From: JAAUUE01 sp943370025
GTDB lineage: Bacteria > Cyanobacteriota > Cyanobacteriia > Cyanobacteriales > JAAUUE01
Direction: 5' to 3'
Assembly (NCBI GenBank): GCA_943370025.1
Contig: CALRPI020000002.1
Span: 68,675 to 132,674, forward strand
DNA length: 64,000 nucleotides
The first letter of the stretch is position 1; the number at the start of each line of letters is the position of its first letter. This document shows positions 42,233 to 50,644 of the stretch, in pieces. Position numbers and translations under genes: made by a program. A model generated the notes under the pieces. That model worked only from the letters and a program-made list of their open reading frames with translations. It was not told where the DNA came from and searched no databases.

Positions 42233-42300
42233 AAACTAGTTGCTAAAGTCGCAGTAAAACATATCATTAGTAGATCTGTAAAACTTAACTTGTATCAACC

Positions 42301-44961
42301 GTGAGCTACTCTGCATCTGACCCCGCCCTTAATCTAGAGCCTAATCAAAAAAATTCTCGATCGTCTCCTCATATCGATCCTAGCCAGCTAGACCGGGAGA
42401 AATTAACTCCCATGCTCTGCCACTACCTCCAAGTCAAAGATTTGTATCCCCATGCTTTACTGCTATACCGGGTGGGGGATTTCTTTGAGTGCTTTTTCAC
42501 CGATGCCGACACCGTTTCTCGACAGTTGGAGTTAGTGTTGACCAGCAAAGAAGGAGGGAAAGAGATCGGGCGGGTGGCGATGACCGGAGTGCCGCACCAT
42601 GCCCTCGATCGCTATGCTGCCCTCTTGGTAGAAAAAGGCTATGCGATCGCCATTTGTGATCAGGTGGAAGATGCCGCGATCGCCGCCAAGGAAGGGCGAC
42701 AGGTAAAACGGGAGATCACCAAAGTGATTACCCCCGGTACTTTGACCGAAGATACGATGCTCAAGTCTCGGTGCAATAACTTTCTGGCGGCGGTGGTGAT
42801 TGCCAACTCCCACTGGGGCTTAGCCTATGCGGATATTTCCACTGGGGAATTTTTCACCACTCAGGCAAGTGATCTAGACCAGTTGACCCAAGAATTAATG
42901 CGCCTCCAGCCTTCAGAAATTCTCGTTCCCACCAATGCCCCAGATATGATTGGGATGCTGCGACCGGGGGAGAAATCCAACCATTTACCCAATTGTTTGC
43001 CCCCAAATTTCTGCTATGCGTGGCGGAGGCAAAATCCCTTTAGCCTAGGGGAGGCACGGAGTCGGTTGCTGGAGAAATTTAGTCTGCGATCGCTAGAAGG
43101 TTTGGGCTGTGATCACCTGCCCTTGGGAGTCCGGGCGGCGGGGGGCTTGTTGGAATATCTGGAGGATACCCAGAAAGAGCGGCAGTTACCATTGCAACTG
43201 TTGCGGACTTATACGATCGCTGATTTTCTGGTTCTCGACCACCAAAGCCGCCGGAATTTGGAGATTACCCAAACGGTGCGGGATGGTAGCCATCATGGTT
43301 CTTTGTTGTGGGCACTCGATCGGACCAGTACTGCTATGGGGGGTAGGGCATTACGGCGTTGGCTGTTGCAACCATTGCTAGACCCCAGAGGCATTAGAGC
43401 CAGACAAGAAACCATTCAAGAATTAGTCTATAACCACGGTCTCAGGAAAGATATAACTAATCTTTTGAAACAAGTTTATGACTTAGAAAGATTAGCCGGA
43501 CGCTGTGGTTCTGGAGTTGCTAATGCAAGGGATCTAATCGCCCTTTCAGATTCCCTATTACAGTTACCAATCCTTGCGGAATTAGTTGTTAAATCCACAT
43601 CTCCCTATCTCAAAGCAGTGCAAAGAGTTCCTCAAAATCTGGAAATTCTCGGGGCATTAATTCGTGAAACTTTGATTGCCACGCCACCTCTATATCTCCA
43701 AGAAGGAGGCTTAATTAAAAATGGAGTCAGCCTGCAATTAGATGAGATGCGAGATGTGGCGATCGATGATCAAAAATGGTTGGCAGATTTAGAAATTAGG
43801 GAGAAAGCAAGGACAGGGATTCCTAACTTAAAAGTTGGTTATAACAAATCCTTTGGTTACTATATTTCTATCTCTCGTAGCAAAGCCGATCAAGTGCCTG
43901 ATGATTATATTCGGAAGCAAACTTTAACCAATGAAGAGCGCTATATTACTCCAGAATTGAAGGAGCGAGAAAACCGAATTCTCACGGCAAAGGAAGACTT
44001 AAATCAATTAGAATACGAAATTTTCACAGAACTCCGGGAACAGGCAGGAATTAAAGCTGAAGAAATCCGCCAAACTGCCAAAGCAGTAGCAGCGGTTGAT
44101 GTGCTTTGTGGATTAGCAGAAGTGGCAGTACAGCAGGGTTATTGTTGTCCAGAAATTGTCGATTCTAGAGAAATTACAATCATTGCCGGACGACATCCAG
44201 TAGTTGAACAATCTCTACCAGCCGGATTTTTTGTGCCTAATGCAACTAATTTGGGGACAATTTCTTTAGAGACTACATCCCTTGATGATTATCCCGATTT
44301 AGTGATTTTGACCGGACCTAACGCCAGTGGCAAAAGTTGTTATCTACGGCAGGTGGGTTTGATTCAATTAATGGCACAAACGGGCAGTTTTGTTCCCGGT
44401 AAATCAGTGAGGTTGGGGGTGTGCGATCGTATTTTCACTCGTGTCGGGGCTGTGGATGATCTGGCAACGGGGCAATCTACTTTTATGGTAGAGATGAATG
44501 AAACTGCGAATATTCTCAATCATGCTACTAGTAAATCTTTAGTTCTCTTAGATGAAATTGGCAGGGGTACAGCTACCTTTGACGGTCTTTCTATTGCTTG
44601 GGCGGTGGCAGAATACCTCGCAGAAACTATCCGAGCGAGAACTATTTTTGCTACCCATTACCATGAATTAAATGAATTAGCTGGCTTGCTAGATAATGTG
44701 GCTAACTATCAAGTCACTGTCAAAGAGTTACCGGATCAAATTGTCTTTCTCCACCAAGTCCAACCCGGCGGAGCTGATAAATCCTACGGCATTGAAGCAG
44801 GCAGATTAGCGGGTTTGCCACCGACGGTAATTACTAGAGCTAAACAAGTTATGAACCAAATTGAGAAGCACAGTAAAATTGCTACAGGTTTACGGAAAGG
44901 AGTGCATAAACCGAAGCCAAAAGTAGTCGATGAGGATCCCGATCAATTAGATATTTTTTAA
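42301..44961 (+). CDS. mutS: DNA mismatch repair protein MutS
   Basis: The 886-residue protein starts at a GTG. The mismatch-reading motif is GDFFECFFTDAD (F-x-E present), which identifies the MutS1 type. The ATPase domain has Walker A GPNASGKS (about 672-679), then GRGTATFDGLSIAWAVAEYL with the Walker B LVLLDEIGRGT before it, and TIFATHYHELNEL. The helix-turn-helix tail is complete. It binds base mismatches and starts repair. The 3' end overlaps by 15 bp the 3' end of the minus-strand DUF5615 gene. Confidence 0.96.
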   Translation: MSYSASDPALNLEPNQKNSRSSPHIDPSQLDREKLTPMLCHYLQVKDLYPHALLLYRVGDFFECFFTDADTVSRQLELVLTSKEGGKEIGRVAMTGVPHHALDRYAALLVEKGYAIAICDQVEDAAIAAKEGRQVKREITKVITPGTLTEDTMLKSRCNNFLAAVVIANSHWGLAYADISTGEFFTTQASDLDQLTQELMRLQPSEILVPTNAPDMIGMLRPGEKSNHLPNCLPPNFCYAWRRQNPFSLGEARSRLLEKFSLRSLEGLGCDHLPLGVRAAGGLLEYLEDTQKERQLPLQLLRTYTIADFLVLDHQSRRNLEITQTVRDGSHHGSLLWALDRTSTAMGGRALRRWLLQPLLDPRGIRARQETIQELVYNHGLRKDITNLLKQVYDLERLAGRCGSGVANARDLIALSDSLLQLPILAELVVKSTSPYLKAVQRVPQNLEILGALIRETLIATPPLYLQEGGLIKNGVSLQLDEMRDVAIDDQKWLADLEIREKARTGIPNLKVGYNKSFGYYISISRSKADQVPDDYIRKQTLTNEERYITPELKERENRILTAKEDLNQLEYEIFTELREQAGIKAEEIRQTAKAVAAVDVLCGLAEVAVQQGYCCPEIVDSREITIIAGRHPVVEQSLPAGFFVPNATNLGTISLETTSLDDYPDLVILTGPNASGKSCYLRQVGLIQLMAQTGSFVPGKSVRLGVCDRIFTRVGAVDDLATGQSTFMVEMNETANILNHATSKSLVLLDEIGRGTATFDGLSIAWAVAEYLAETIRARTIFATHYHELNELAGLLDNVANYQVTVKELPDQIVFLHQVQPGGADKSYGIEAGRLAGLPPTVITRAKQVMNQIEKHSKIATGLRKGVHKPKPKVVDEDPDQLDIF

Positions 44962-45297
44962 AGCAGGGCGTATAATGCGAATTAGCTTACCTTGGAGAGG
45001 TTTTTCTGTTGTAATAGCTATATCAATCCGGTTCGCCAAATCCTGCCAATTGCGATCATTAGTACAAACAATAATACCTGCATGATCTGATTGTAGACGG
45101 TGTAATTGAACGAAATCTTTGCGATTTTGAGTAATTATGGTACGATTTTCACTACTCGCAAAAGCCAAAACCTCTGAGTCAGGAATGCCTTGATTTGCTT
45201 TGCCAGCCTCTTGAACAGTTAGAACATTGTATCCTAATGCTCGCAGTAACTCTACAACAGGATATGGATACTGCTCATCAGCGTAGAGACTCACCAT
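44947..45297 (-). CDS. DUF5615 PIN-like protein (putative toxin of a pair)
   Basis: The 116-residue protein MVSLYADEQYPYPVVELLRA has the DUF5615 (Mut7-C/PIN-like RNase) pattern. The N-terminal acidic site is ADEQ (7-9), and SEVLAFASSENRTIITQNRKDF carries the next conserved Asp. The neighbouring DUF433 gene upstream overlaps by one base (45297), the usual order of DUF433-DUF5615 pairs, considered VapBC-like toxin-antitoxin modules. Its stop codon lies inside the 3' end of mutS on the opposite strand (15 bp). Confidence 0.8.
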   Translation of the reverse strand: MVSLYADEQYPYPVVELLRALGYNVLTVQEAGKANQGIPDSEVLAFASSENRTIITQNRKDFVQLHRLQSDHAGIIVCTNDRNWQDLANRIDIAITTEKPLQGKLIRIIRPALKNI

Positions 45298-45641
45298 TAT
45301 TCCAAATCCTCAGACATTACTGCATCATTTTCCCTAATTTCTATTTCAATTTCTTCAGAGAAAACTTCAGCATAAGCCCAAGCATTAGCAATATCTGTAG
45401 CCGAGAGAGATGGATAGCTTGTGAGTAACTCAGCTTCACTATATCCAAGGCGACGAGCTTCTACAAGTCCCCAAACGGTTATCCTTGTTCCTGCAATACA
45501 GGCACTACCACCACAAACACCCGGTGTTTTTTCAATACCCCGCCCCAGATTTATTTTACCTTGAGATAGGAGTTGAACAATTTGGGCTTTTTCGTTGTCA
45601 GATAGTGCTAGTAATTGAGGTTCTAATTCTTTTAGGGTCAT
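45297..45641 (-). CDS. DUF433 protein (putative antitoxin of the pair)
   Basis: The 114-residue protein contains the DUF433 domain (about 35-100): EKTPGVCGGSACIAGTRITV, VWGLVEARRLGYSEAELL and YPSLSATDIANAWAYAE. It is a helix-turn-helix-like fold, thought to bind DNA. It is followed at a 1-base overlap by the DUF5615 gene. The first 30 residues are an extra N-terminal segment. A direct repeat lies upstream (45669-45736), in its promoter region. Confidence 0.8.
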   Translation of the reverse strand: MTLKELEPQLLALSDNEKAQIVQLLSQGKINLGRGIEKTPGVCGGSACIAGTRITVWGLVEARRLGYSEAELLTSYPSLSATDIANAWAYAEVFSEEIEIEIRENDAVMSEDLE

Positions 45642-45668
45642 GGTAATCTTCTAGAAAGTTAGTTAGAT

Positions 45669-45736
45669 AGTTTTGGTAGTTAGATTATGGAGAATTAGAG
45701 TTTTGGTAGTTAGATTATGGAGAATTAGAGTTTTGG
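45669..45736 (-). repeat. 30-bp tandem repeat upstream of the DUF433 gene
   Basis: AGTTTTGGTAGTTAGATTAT then GGAGAATTAG forms a 30-bp unit, present twice in perfect head-to-tail order (45669-45698, 45699-45728), followed by the first eight bases of a third. It sits 28 bp before the DUF433 start codon on the minus strand, in the place of an operator. The role is inferred. Confidence 0.6.
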
Positions 45737-45834
45737 AAGATTTGATTAACTGTTAGCTGCCAATTGGTACCTACTATCGTCGTGCTCATGAGTCTTCCTT
45801 GGTTGCTTGACTAATTTTACCTTAACCCAAACTC

Positions 45835-45936
45835 ATACCAAATCAAGAAAATGGTTTCACCATTTTTTTGATTTAAATCCCTACGCAGCAAGGTATTTAG
45901 AGTCTTATTTGTATCGATTATTTTGCAAAATGGTAT
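45835..45936. mobile_element. ATACCAAATC element, intact copy
   Basis: About 102 bp with ends ATACCAAATC and AAAATGGTAT, and internal GAAAATGGTTTCACCATTTT. It includes GATTTAAATCCCTACGCAGC, which is the exact empty-site counterpart of the insertion site of the IS630 derivative at 56608. It runs to the last base of the rnhB stop codon. Confidence 0.7.
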
Positions 45937-46688
45937 CAAGATCGATCGCCTGACAAGCGAAAAGACTGACGATGCAGGGGTAAGGCTCCGTATTCCCTAA
46001 GGGCAGCGAGGTGTTGGGCTGTGCCGTAGCCTTTGTTCTGGGCGAGGTGATATTGGGGATAGACAGCAGCAAGCTCAATCATCTGGTCATCTCGCCAGAC
46101 TTTTGCCAAAATACTAGCAGCGGCAATGACGATCGATCGCCCATCTCCTTGGACTAGGGTTTGCTGGGGGATATTCAGGTTTGGAATTGATTGATTTCCA
46201 TCTACTAGACAAATTTCGGGAGTTATAGCCAAATTAGAGATCGCCCTTTTCATTGCCAGTAAAGAGGCTTGGAGAATATTGATCTCATCTATCTCCGCCA
46301 CTGTTGTTGATGCTACTTGCCAAGCTAAAGCTGATGATTTAATTTCTATTGCTAATTGCTTCCTTCGTTTTGGGGATAGTTTTTTGCTATCTCTGACTCC
46401 CAGTTGGGCAAGGGGAGCGATCGCCTCCCTCGGCAAGATCACTGCTGCCGCCACCACATCCCCAAACAAAGCCCCCCGCCCCACTTCATCTACCCCAGCC
46501 ACTAATTGATAATCTAAATTTAGTTCTGGTAGTTCTGCTAGATCAAGTAATAGTTTCCCCTTCGTTGCAGGGGAAACTATTACTGCTTTAAGACTGAGTT
46601 CTGGTAGTTCTGCCAGATCTATCTGGCAAGGAGGCTGAGACTGATCTAAATGGAGAGATTCTGGACACTTTGGTTTCTTCATTCGCAA
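45936..46688 (-). CDS. rnhB: Ribonuclease HII with an N-terminal internal duplication
   Basis: The 250-residue protein has a core of about 190 residues that is standard RNase HII: AGVDEVGRGALFGDVVAAAV (catalytic Asp and Glu), VRDSKKLSPKRR, LVDGNQSI and DQMIELAAVYPQYHLAQNKGYGT. It removes RNA from RNA-DNA hybrids. The first about 60 residues are extra and contain LAELPEL twice, 25 residues apart, from a 75-bp DNA duplication (46522-46613 on the plus strand) with a palindrome in between. The MRMKKPKCPESLHLDQSQPP start may not be authentic; a shorter start is possible. Confidence 0.9.
   Translation of the reverse strand: MRMKKPKCPESLHLDQSQPPCQIDLAELPELSLKAVIVSPATKGKLLLDLAELPELNLDYQLVAGVDEVGRGALFGDVVAAAVILPREAIAPLAQLGVRDSKKLSPKRRKQLAIEIKSSALAWQVASTTVAEIDEINILQASLLAMKRAISNLAITPEICLVDGNQSIPNLNIPQQTLVQGDGRSIVIAAASILAKVWRDDQMIELAAVYPQYHLAQNKGYGTAQHLAALREYGALPLHRQSFRLSGDRS
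46522..46613. repeat. 75-bp spaced duplication with a palindrome inside rnhB
   Basis: AGTTCTGGTAGTTCTGC occurs at 46522 and 46597 (75-bp spacing, in frame). Between the two lies a perfect palindrome: AGTAATAGTTTCCCC, TTCGTTGCA, GGGGAAACTATTACT. The insert adds 25 codons. Confidence 0.75.
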
Positions 46689-46784
46689 ATGCTCTACCCT
46701 CTTGATGTGGAATAACTGGCATGGTGAATCGAGGAGGGTTTGGCATTTGCAGACTCAACCCTATAAACAATGGGATTTCGGGAT

Positions 46785-47765
46785 TTAACCTAAACCTAAT
46801 TCTCGTTTCAGGAGATTGATAGATTTAGCTCCGATATAATTTTCACTTTCGATCATTTTGGGCATCCGAATTAAATCATCTCTGGCAGCTTCGATCGCAC
46901 TTTTAACTAAGGTCACACTACCGCTATCGGTAATAATTGTGTGGGCACTGCGAATTAGGCTATTCAGCTTAGAGGTATTGCGAACTTGGGCAGTGCGGAT
47001 CAAAATATCATCCCCCCGCAAGCTGTGGGCAATCACCTCGGCAATTCTCAGAATCCCGGCACTGAGGCTGACAATCCCTAGGCAGCTATTTTGGGGTAAT
47101 TCCTTGACCAGCTTAATTTCCATGGCATAGTCGTAGATATCCACCGGGATTACTCGCACAGACTTGGGGGCGGCGATCGCTTCTACTTCCTTCATAAAAT
47201 AGCGACTGGTGACCACAGTTCCCGATAGGGTCTGCCCTAGGGCTTGGGGCAGGTCTTCCATGGTTACCAATTGCACCGGGATACCAAGGGACGTTTCCAA
47301 CTCCTGCATCATCAATTCCCCCGCCCCCAAATCCTTCGCTGGCACCGAGACCAAAACCCTCGCACTACACCGGAGTCGCCAATCAATTTCCCCCAAAAAC
47401 AATTCCCGTGCCTCACTGAGGGAACAACCCTGACCGAGGAGTTTGTCGACACTTTTCTGGACAACCTTATGGGCATCGGGATACTGATCTAAAATGGGAG
47501 AACGACGGGAACCACCTTCATGACCGAGGGCTTTGACATAAATACCCGAACCAGCTTGAGCTTCCACTAGTCCCTGGTCTTCCAGTTGGGTGTAGACCTT
47601 GCTAATAGTATTACGGTGCAACCCGGTGATCATGGCTAATTGGCGGGTGCTGGGGAGGCGAGTTCCGGGGGGATATTGGCGGGAGGCGATCGCAAACTGA
47701 ATCTGGTTAAATAACTGCTTGGAGGCAGAAATTTCGCTATCGGGCTGGATATGAAATTGTACCAT
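46785..47765 (-). CDS. plmA: PlmA-type GntR regulator
   Basis: The likely start is the ATG at 47765 (326 residues: MVQFHIQPDSEISASKQLFN), not an upstream start 16 codons earlier. Residues about 1-75 form a GntR winged helix: FNQIQFAIASRQYPPGTRLP, RQLAMITGLHRNTISKVYTQLEDQGLV, QAGSGIYV. The C-terminal region about 85-325 is not a standard FCD or UTRA domain and is conserved among cyanobacterial PlmA proteins, which interact with the PII-PipX network. The gene stands alone and its own control is unknown. Confidence 0.75.
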   Translation of the reverse strand: MVQFHIQPDSEISASKQLFNQIQFAIASRQYPPGTRLPSTRQLAMITGLHRNTISKVYTQLEDQGLVEAQAGSGIYVKALGHEGGSRRSPILDQYPDAHKVVQKSVDKLLGQGCSLSEARELFLGEIDWRLRCSARVLVSVPAKDLGAGELMMQELETSLGIPVQLVTMEDLPQALGQTLSGTVVTSRYFMKEVEAIAAPKSVRVIPVDIYDYAMEIKLVKELPQNSCLGIVSLSAGILRIAEVIAHSLRGDDILIRTAQVRNTSKLNSLIRSAHTIITDSGSVTLVKSAIEAARDDLIRMPKMIESENYIGAKSINLLKRELGLG

Positions 47766-48120
47766 GAGCAAAAATTCAAGCTTTGTTCTAAACCTAAAAT
47801 ACCATACACTCATCCTCTCATCATCAAGCCAAGCTAGAGTAGTGGTAAGCGGGGTTGATGTTAGAGGCTATTTATAAAGTCTGATTTTGCGTCCCCTCCG
47901 GGGGCGGAAAATCAGACCTTCTAGCCACTTTATAAATAACCTCTTAGGAAAATCCATAAAGTTTAGAGGTTGAGTTGGGTTTCGCTTTGCTCTACCCAAC
48001 CTAACCCCTAGAAATTCACAGAAAATGTAGTGGAAACCACCCATGAATTTACAAGGAATCTTGGTCTGATAGGCAGTAGATAATTATGAAGGTTATAAAA
48101 AGTTTTTTTGCGAGGTATCT
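47766..48120. other. Intergenic region with a MITE and divergent promoters
   Basis: About 355 bp between the regulator and the lipoprotein gene. It carries MITE family 1 copy E (annotated separately) and an AT-rich segment GAAGGTTATAAAAAGTTTTTTTGCGAGG near 48090-48116, which holds the GAGG box of the next gene. Confidence 0.45.
47864..47943 (-). mobile_element. MITE family 1, copy E (TTA target duplication)
   Basis: An 80-bp element starting GAGGCTATTTATAAAGTCTG and ending CACTTTATAAATAACCTC, flanked by TTA on both sides (47861-47863 and 47944-47946). The core is TCTGATTTTGCGTCCCC / GGGGGCGGAAAATCAGA. The orientation is opposite to copies A and D. Confidence 0.8.
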
Positions 48121-48933
48121 ATGAAAAATAATCATTGGGTCACTACAGGGTTAGCTTTTCTGCTCATGGGGTCAACCCTTGGCTTGGGGGGTTGTGATGA
48201 TTCCGCTTCTACGACTTCTAGTATTATCTCTCAGCCTGCGGTAAGTCCTAGCCCCCAAGGATCTCCCACAGCGAAGACCGATGCGCCGCCGCCAGTGGTT
48301 CCGCCTGTCACCATTGAGACGAAATCTCAGCAGCCCAGCCCCAAAAGTCCTAGTAAGCAAAACCCTCCGGCTGGCGACAATAAACAACAGCCAATGACTA
48401 CCCAGATGCCTGCCCCGAAGATCCGGGTCAATCCTGATGCTGCTCTCAGCCCGCAACTAGTGATTGAACGCGGAGGGACAACTTCTACTTTCAATGCCCA
48501 AGACTTTCGATCGGAGGTGATGGGGAGTATTAATTGTCAGAAGATGGAACAGGTCGATCGCCAAACTTTGACGGTGACTAATTTTATGCGGGATCAAGTG
48601 AGTATGAATCCCCGCACGGGGGAGATTGCGATCGGTGTGGTTTTTCAATACTGTGCCCTAACTCAAGAAAGCGCTGTAATTGTCTTGAAATCCAATTCAG
48701 ATGGCAGCTACCAACCCAGAATGCTTCAAGTACCGGGGAAACAAGCCTTACCGAGCAATAATGCCACCTATCCTTTGGGATATATCAAGAGCCTTCGTTA
48801 TACTAACAACAATCTTTTGGTTATTCATGGGAGCGCGGCTGGAGCTGAGGCGGAGTTGGAGTTTCGGGATGGGCAGTTTGCCAGTTGCCGGGTAACAGTC
48901 GTTGGGGAAGGGGAGCAAAAAGTCTGTACTTAA
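48121..48933 (+). CDS. Putative lipoprotein of unknown function
   Basis: The 270-residue protein has an N-terminal signal followed by the lipobox LGLGGC (C25), so it is probably lipid-anchored. Residues about 28-105 are Pro/Ser/Thr/Gln-rich and disordered. The C-terminal domain (about 108-270) begins LVIERGGTTSTFNAQDFRSEVMGSINCQKM and has two pairs of spaced cysteines (C143, C177 region and two near the end, ASCRVTVVGEGEQKVC). It is beta-rich by pattern. The family is not recognised. A GAGG box lies 10 bases before the ATG. Confidence 0.7.
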   Translation: MKNNHWVTTGLAFLLMGSTLGLGGCDDSASTTSSIISQPAVSPSPQGSPTAKTDAPPPVVPPVTIETKSQQPSPKSPSKQNPPAGDNKQQPMTTQMPAPKIRVNPDAALSPQLVIERGGTTSTFNAQDFRSEVMGSINCQKMEQVDRQTLTVTNFMRDQVSMNPRTGEIAIGVVFQYCALTQESAVIVLKSNSDGSYQPRMLQVPGKQALPSNNATYPLGYIKSLRYTNNNLLVIHGSAAGAEAELEFRDGQFASCRVTVVGEGEQKVCT

Positions 48934-48953
48934 CCTCTCAGTAGTTATGAATA

Positions 48954-49051
48954 TAGCAACCCTAAATGGTTTCACCCGCCTTCGGCGGGTGAAACCGTCT
49001 GTCAGAAGCAGGTTGACTTAGTAACTGTTCGTAAATGATTTAGGATCGCTA
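48954..49051 (+). mobile_element. MITE family 3, copy 3
   Basis: A 98-bp element with ends TAGCAACCCTAAATG and ATTTAGGATCGCTA. The core hairpin GGTTTCACCCGCC / GGCGGGTGAAACC is different in sequence from the copies at 15356 and 23013. The ends are kept while the stem is replaced. Confidence 0.65.
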
Positions 49052-49135
49052 TAGTAATTTGCTCAATAGGCTGCTCGTCTGCAAAAATAGACTAAAGCCA
49101 TTTCTCAATGAACACCTCCCCATACCTCCTTCCCC

Positions 49136-50641
49136 ATGTTTACCCAACAAAAATCTCAACCAGAAATCTCCGCAGCCCTCGAGATCCCCAAGATCGACTG
49201 GCAAGCAATAATTAAGGAATTTATTGCGATTGTTGGGAAAGACTTAGTAGTCCAACGGCGAGAGGAGTTGATCGCCTACGAGTGCGATGGTTTAGCCAGC
49301 TATCGACAGCGACCAGCGGTGGTGGTGTTGCCCAAGACAACAGAACAGGTGGCGGCAGTAGTCAAAGTATGCGATCGCTTCTCTGTTCCCTTCATTGCCA
49401 GAGGAGCCGGAACGGGTTTATCCGGGGGAGCCTTGCCCTCAGAAAATAGTGTGTTGATCGTCACGGCATTGATGAAGAAAATTCTCAGTGTTGATCTAGA
49501 AAATCAGCGGGTGGTGGTGCAGCCGGGGGTGATTAATAATTGGGTGACCCAAGCAGTGACTGGGGCTGGATTTTATTATGCCCCCGATCCTTCTAGTCAG
49601 ATTATTTGCTCGATCGGCGGCAATATTGCCGAAAATTCTGGCGGTGTCCATTGCTTAAAGTATGGAGTGACCACTAATCATGTATTGGGGTTAAAATTGG
49701 TGCTGCCCAATGGATCGATCGCCGATGTGGGGGGACAGGTTCCAGAAATGCCCGGTTATGATCTAACAGGGGTATTTGTGGGTTCCGAAGGAACGCTGGG
49801 AATCGCCACGGAAATTACTCTGAGGATTCTTAAGACTCCCGAATCGATCTGTGTCTTGTTGGCGGATTTTGGCTCGATCGAGGAGGCGGGGGCGGCGGTT
49901 TCTGATATCATCAGCGCCGGAATTATTCCCGGTGGCATGGAAATCATGGATAACCTGAGTATTAACGCTGTCGAAGATGTGGTGGCAACGGGTTGCTATC
50001 CGAGGGATGCTGGGGCAATTTTATTAGTGGAAATTGATGGTTTAGAAGTGGAAGTAGCGACGAATCAGGAAAGAATTGGGAAGATTTGTAAGCAAAACGG
50101 TGCCAGAAATTTAACGATCGCTACCGACCCAGAAACTAGACTAAAACTCTGGAAGGGACGAAAAGCCGCCTTTGCCGCAGCAGGTCACATGGCTCCTGAT
50201 TACTATGTCCAAGATGGGGTCATTCCCCGCACCCAAATGCGGTTTGTCTTGCAAGAAATTGAGGCTTTAAGCCTGAAATATGGCTACCGGATTGCCAATG
50301 TATTCCATGCTGGGGATGGCAATTTACATCCTTTGGTATTGTACGACAATGCTATTCCCGGAGCTTTGGAAGAGGTGGAGGAATTGGGGGGAGAGATACT
50401 CAAACTTTGTGTAAAAGTTGGAGGCAGTATTTCTGGAGAACACGGGGTGGGGGCAGATAAAAAATGCTACATGCCAGATATGTTTAGCGAAGCTGATCTG
50501 GAAACTATGCAGTTTGTCCGCTCAGTTTTCAATCCCCAAGGCTTAGCCAATCCGGGCAAGATATTCCCCACCCCCCGCACCTGTGGTGAAGGGGCAAAGC
50601 AGGGGCAGGTCAAACAATTGGAAGGTGCAGATTTATTCTAG
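49136..50641 (+). CDS. glcD: Glycolate dehydrogenase/oxidase subunit GlcD
   Basis: The 501-residue FAD enzyme of the PCMH/VAO family contains RPAVVVLPKTTEQVAAVVKV, FIARGAGTGLSGGALP, DPSSQIICSIGGNIAENSGG and the C-terminal GSISGEHGVGADKK, VRSVFNPQGLANPGKIFP. It oxidises photorespiratory glycolate to glyoxylate, linking RuBisCO oxygenase to carbon recovery. It is the flavin subunit; glcE and glcF are not adjacent, as is common in cyanobacteria. The adjacent DUF1400 hydrolase converges, with stop codons 3 bp apart. Confidence 0.93.
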   Translation: MFTQQKSQPEISAALEIPKIDWQAIIKEFIAIVGKDLVVQRREELIAYECDGLASYRQRPAVVVLPKTTEQVAAVVKVCDRFSVPFIARGAGTGLSGGALPSENSVLIVTALMKKILSVDLENQRVVVQPGVINNWVTQAVTGAGFYYAPDPSSQIICSIGGNIAENSGGVHCLKYGVTTNHVLGLKLVLPNGSIADVGGQVPEMPGYDLTGVFVGSEGTLGIATEITLRILKTPESICVLLADFGSIEEAGAAVSDIISAGIIPGGMEIMDNLSINAVEDVVATGCYPRDAGAILLVEIDGLEVEVATNQERIGKICKQNGARNLTIATDPETRLKLWKGRKAAFAAAGHMAPDYYVQDGVIPRTQMRFVLQEIEALSLKYGYRIANVFHAGDGNLHPLVLYDNAIPGALEEVEELGGEILKLCVKVGGSISGEHGVGADKKCYMPDMFSEADLETMQFVRSVFNPQGLANPGKIFPTPRTCGEGAKQGQVKQLEGADLF

Positions 50642-50644
50642 AAA

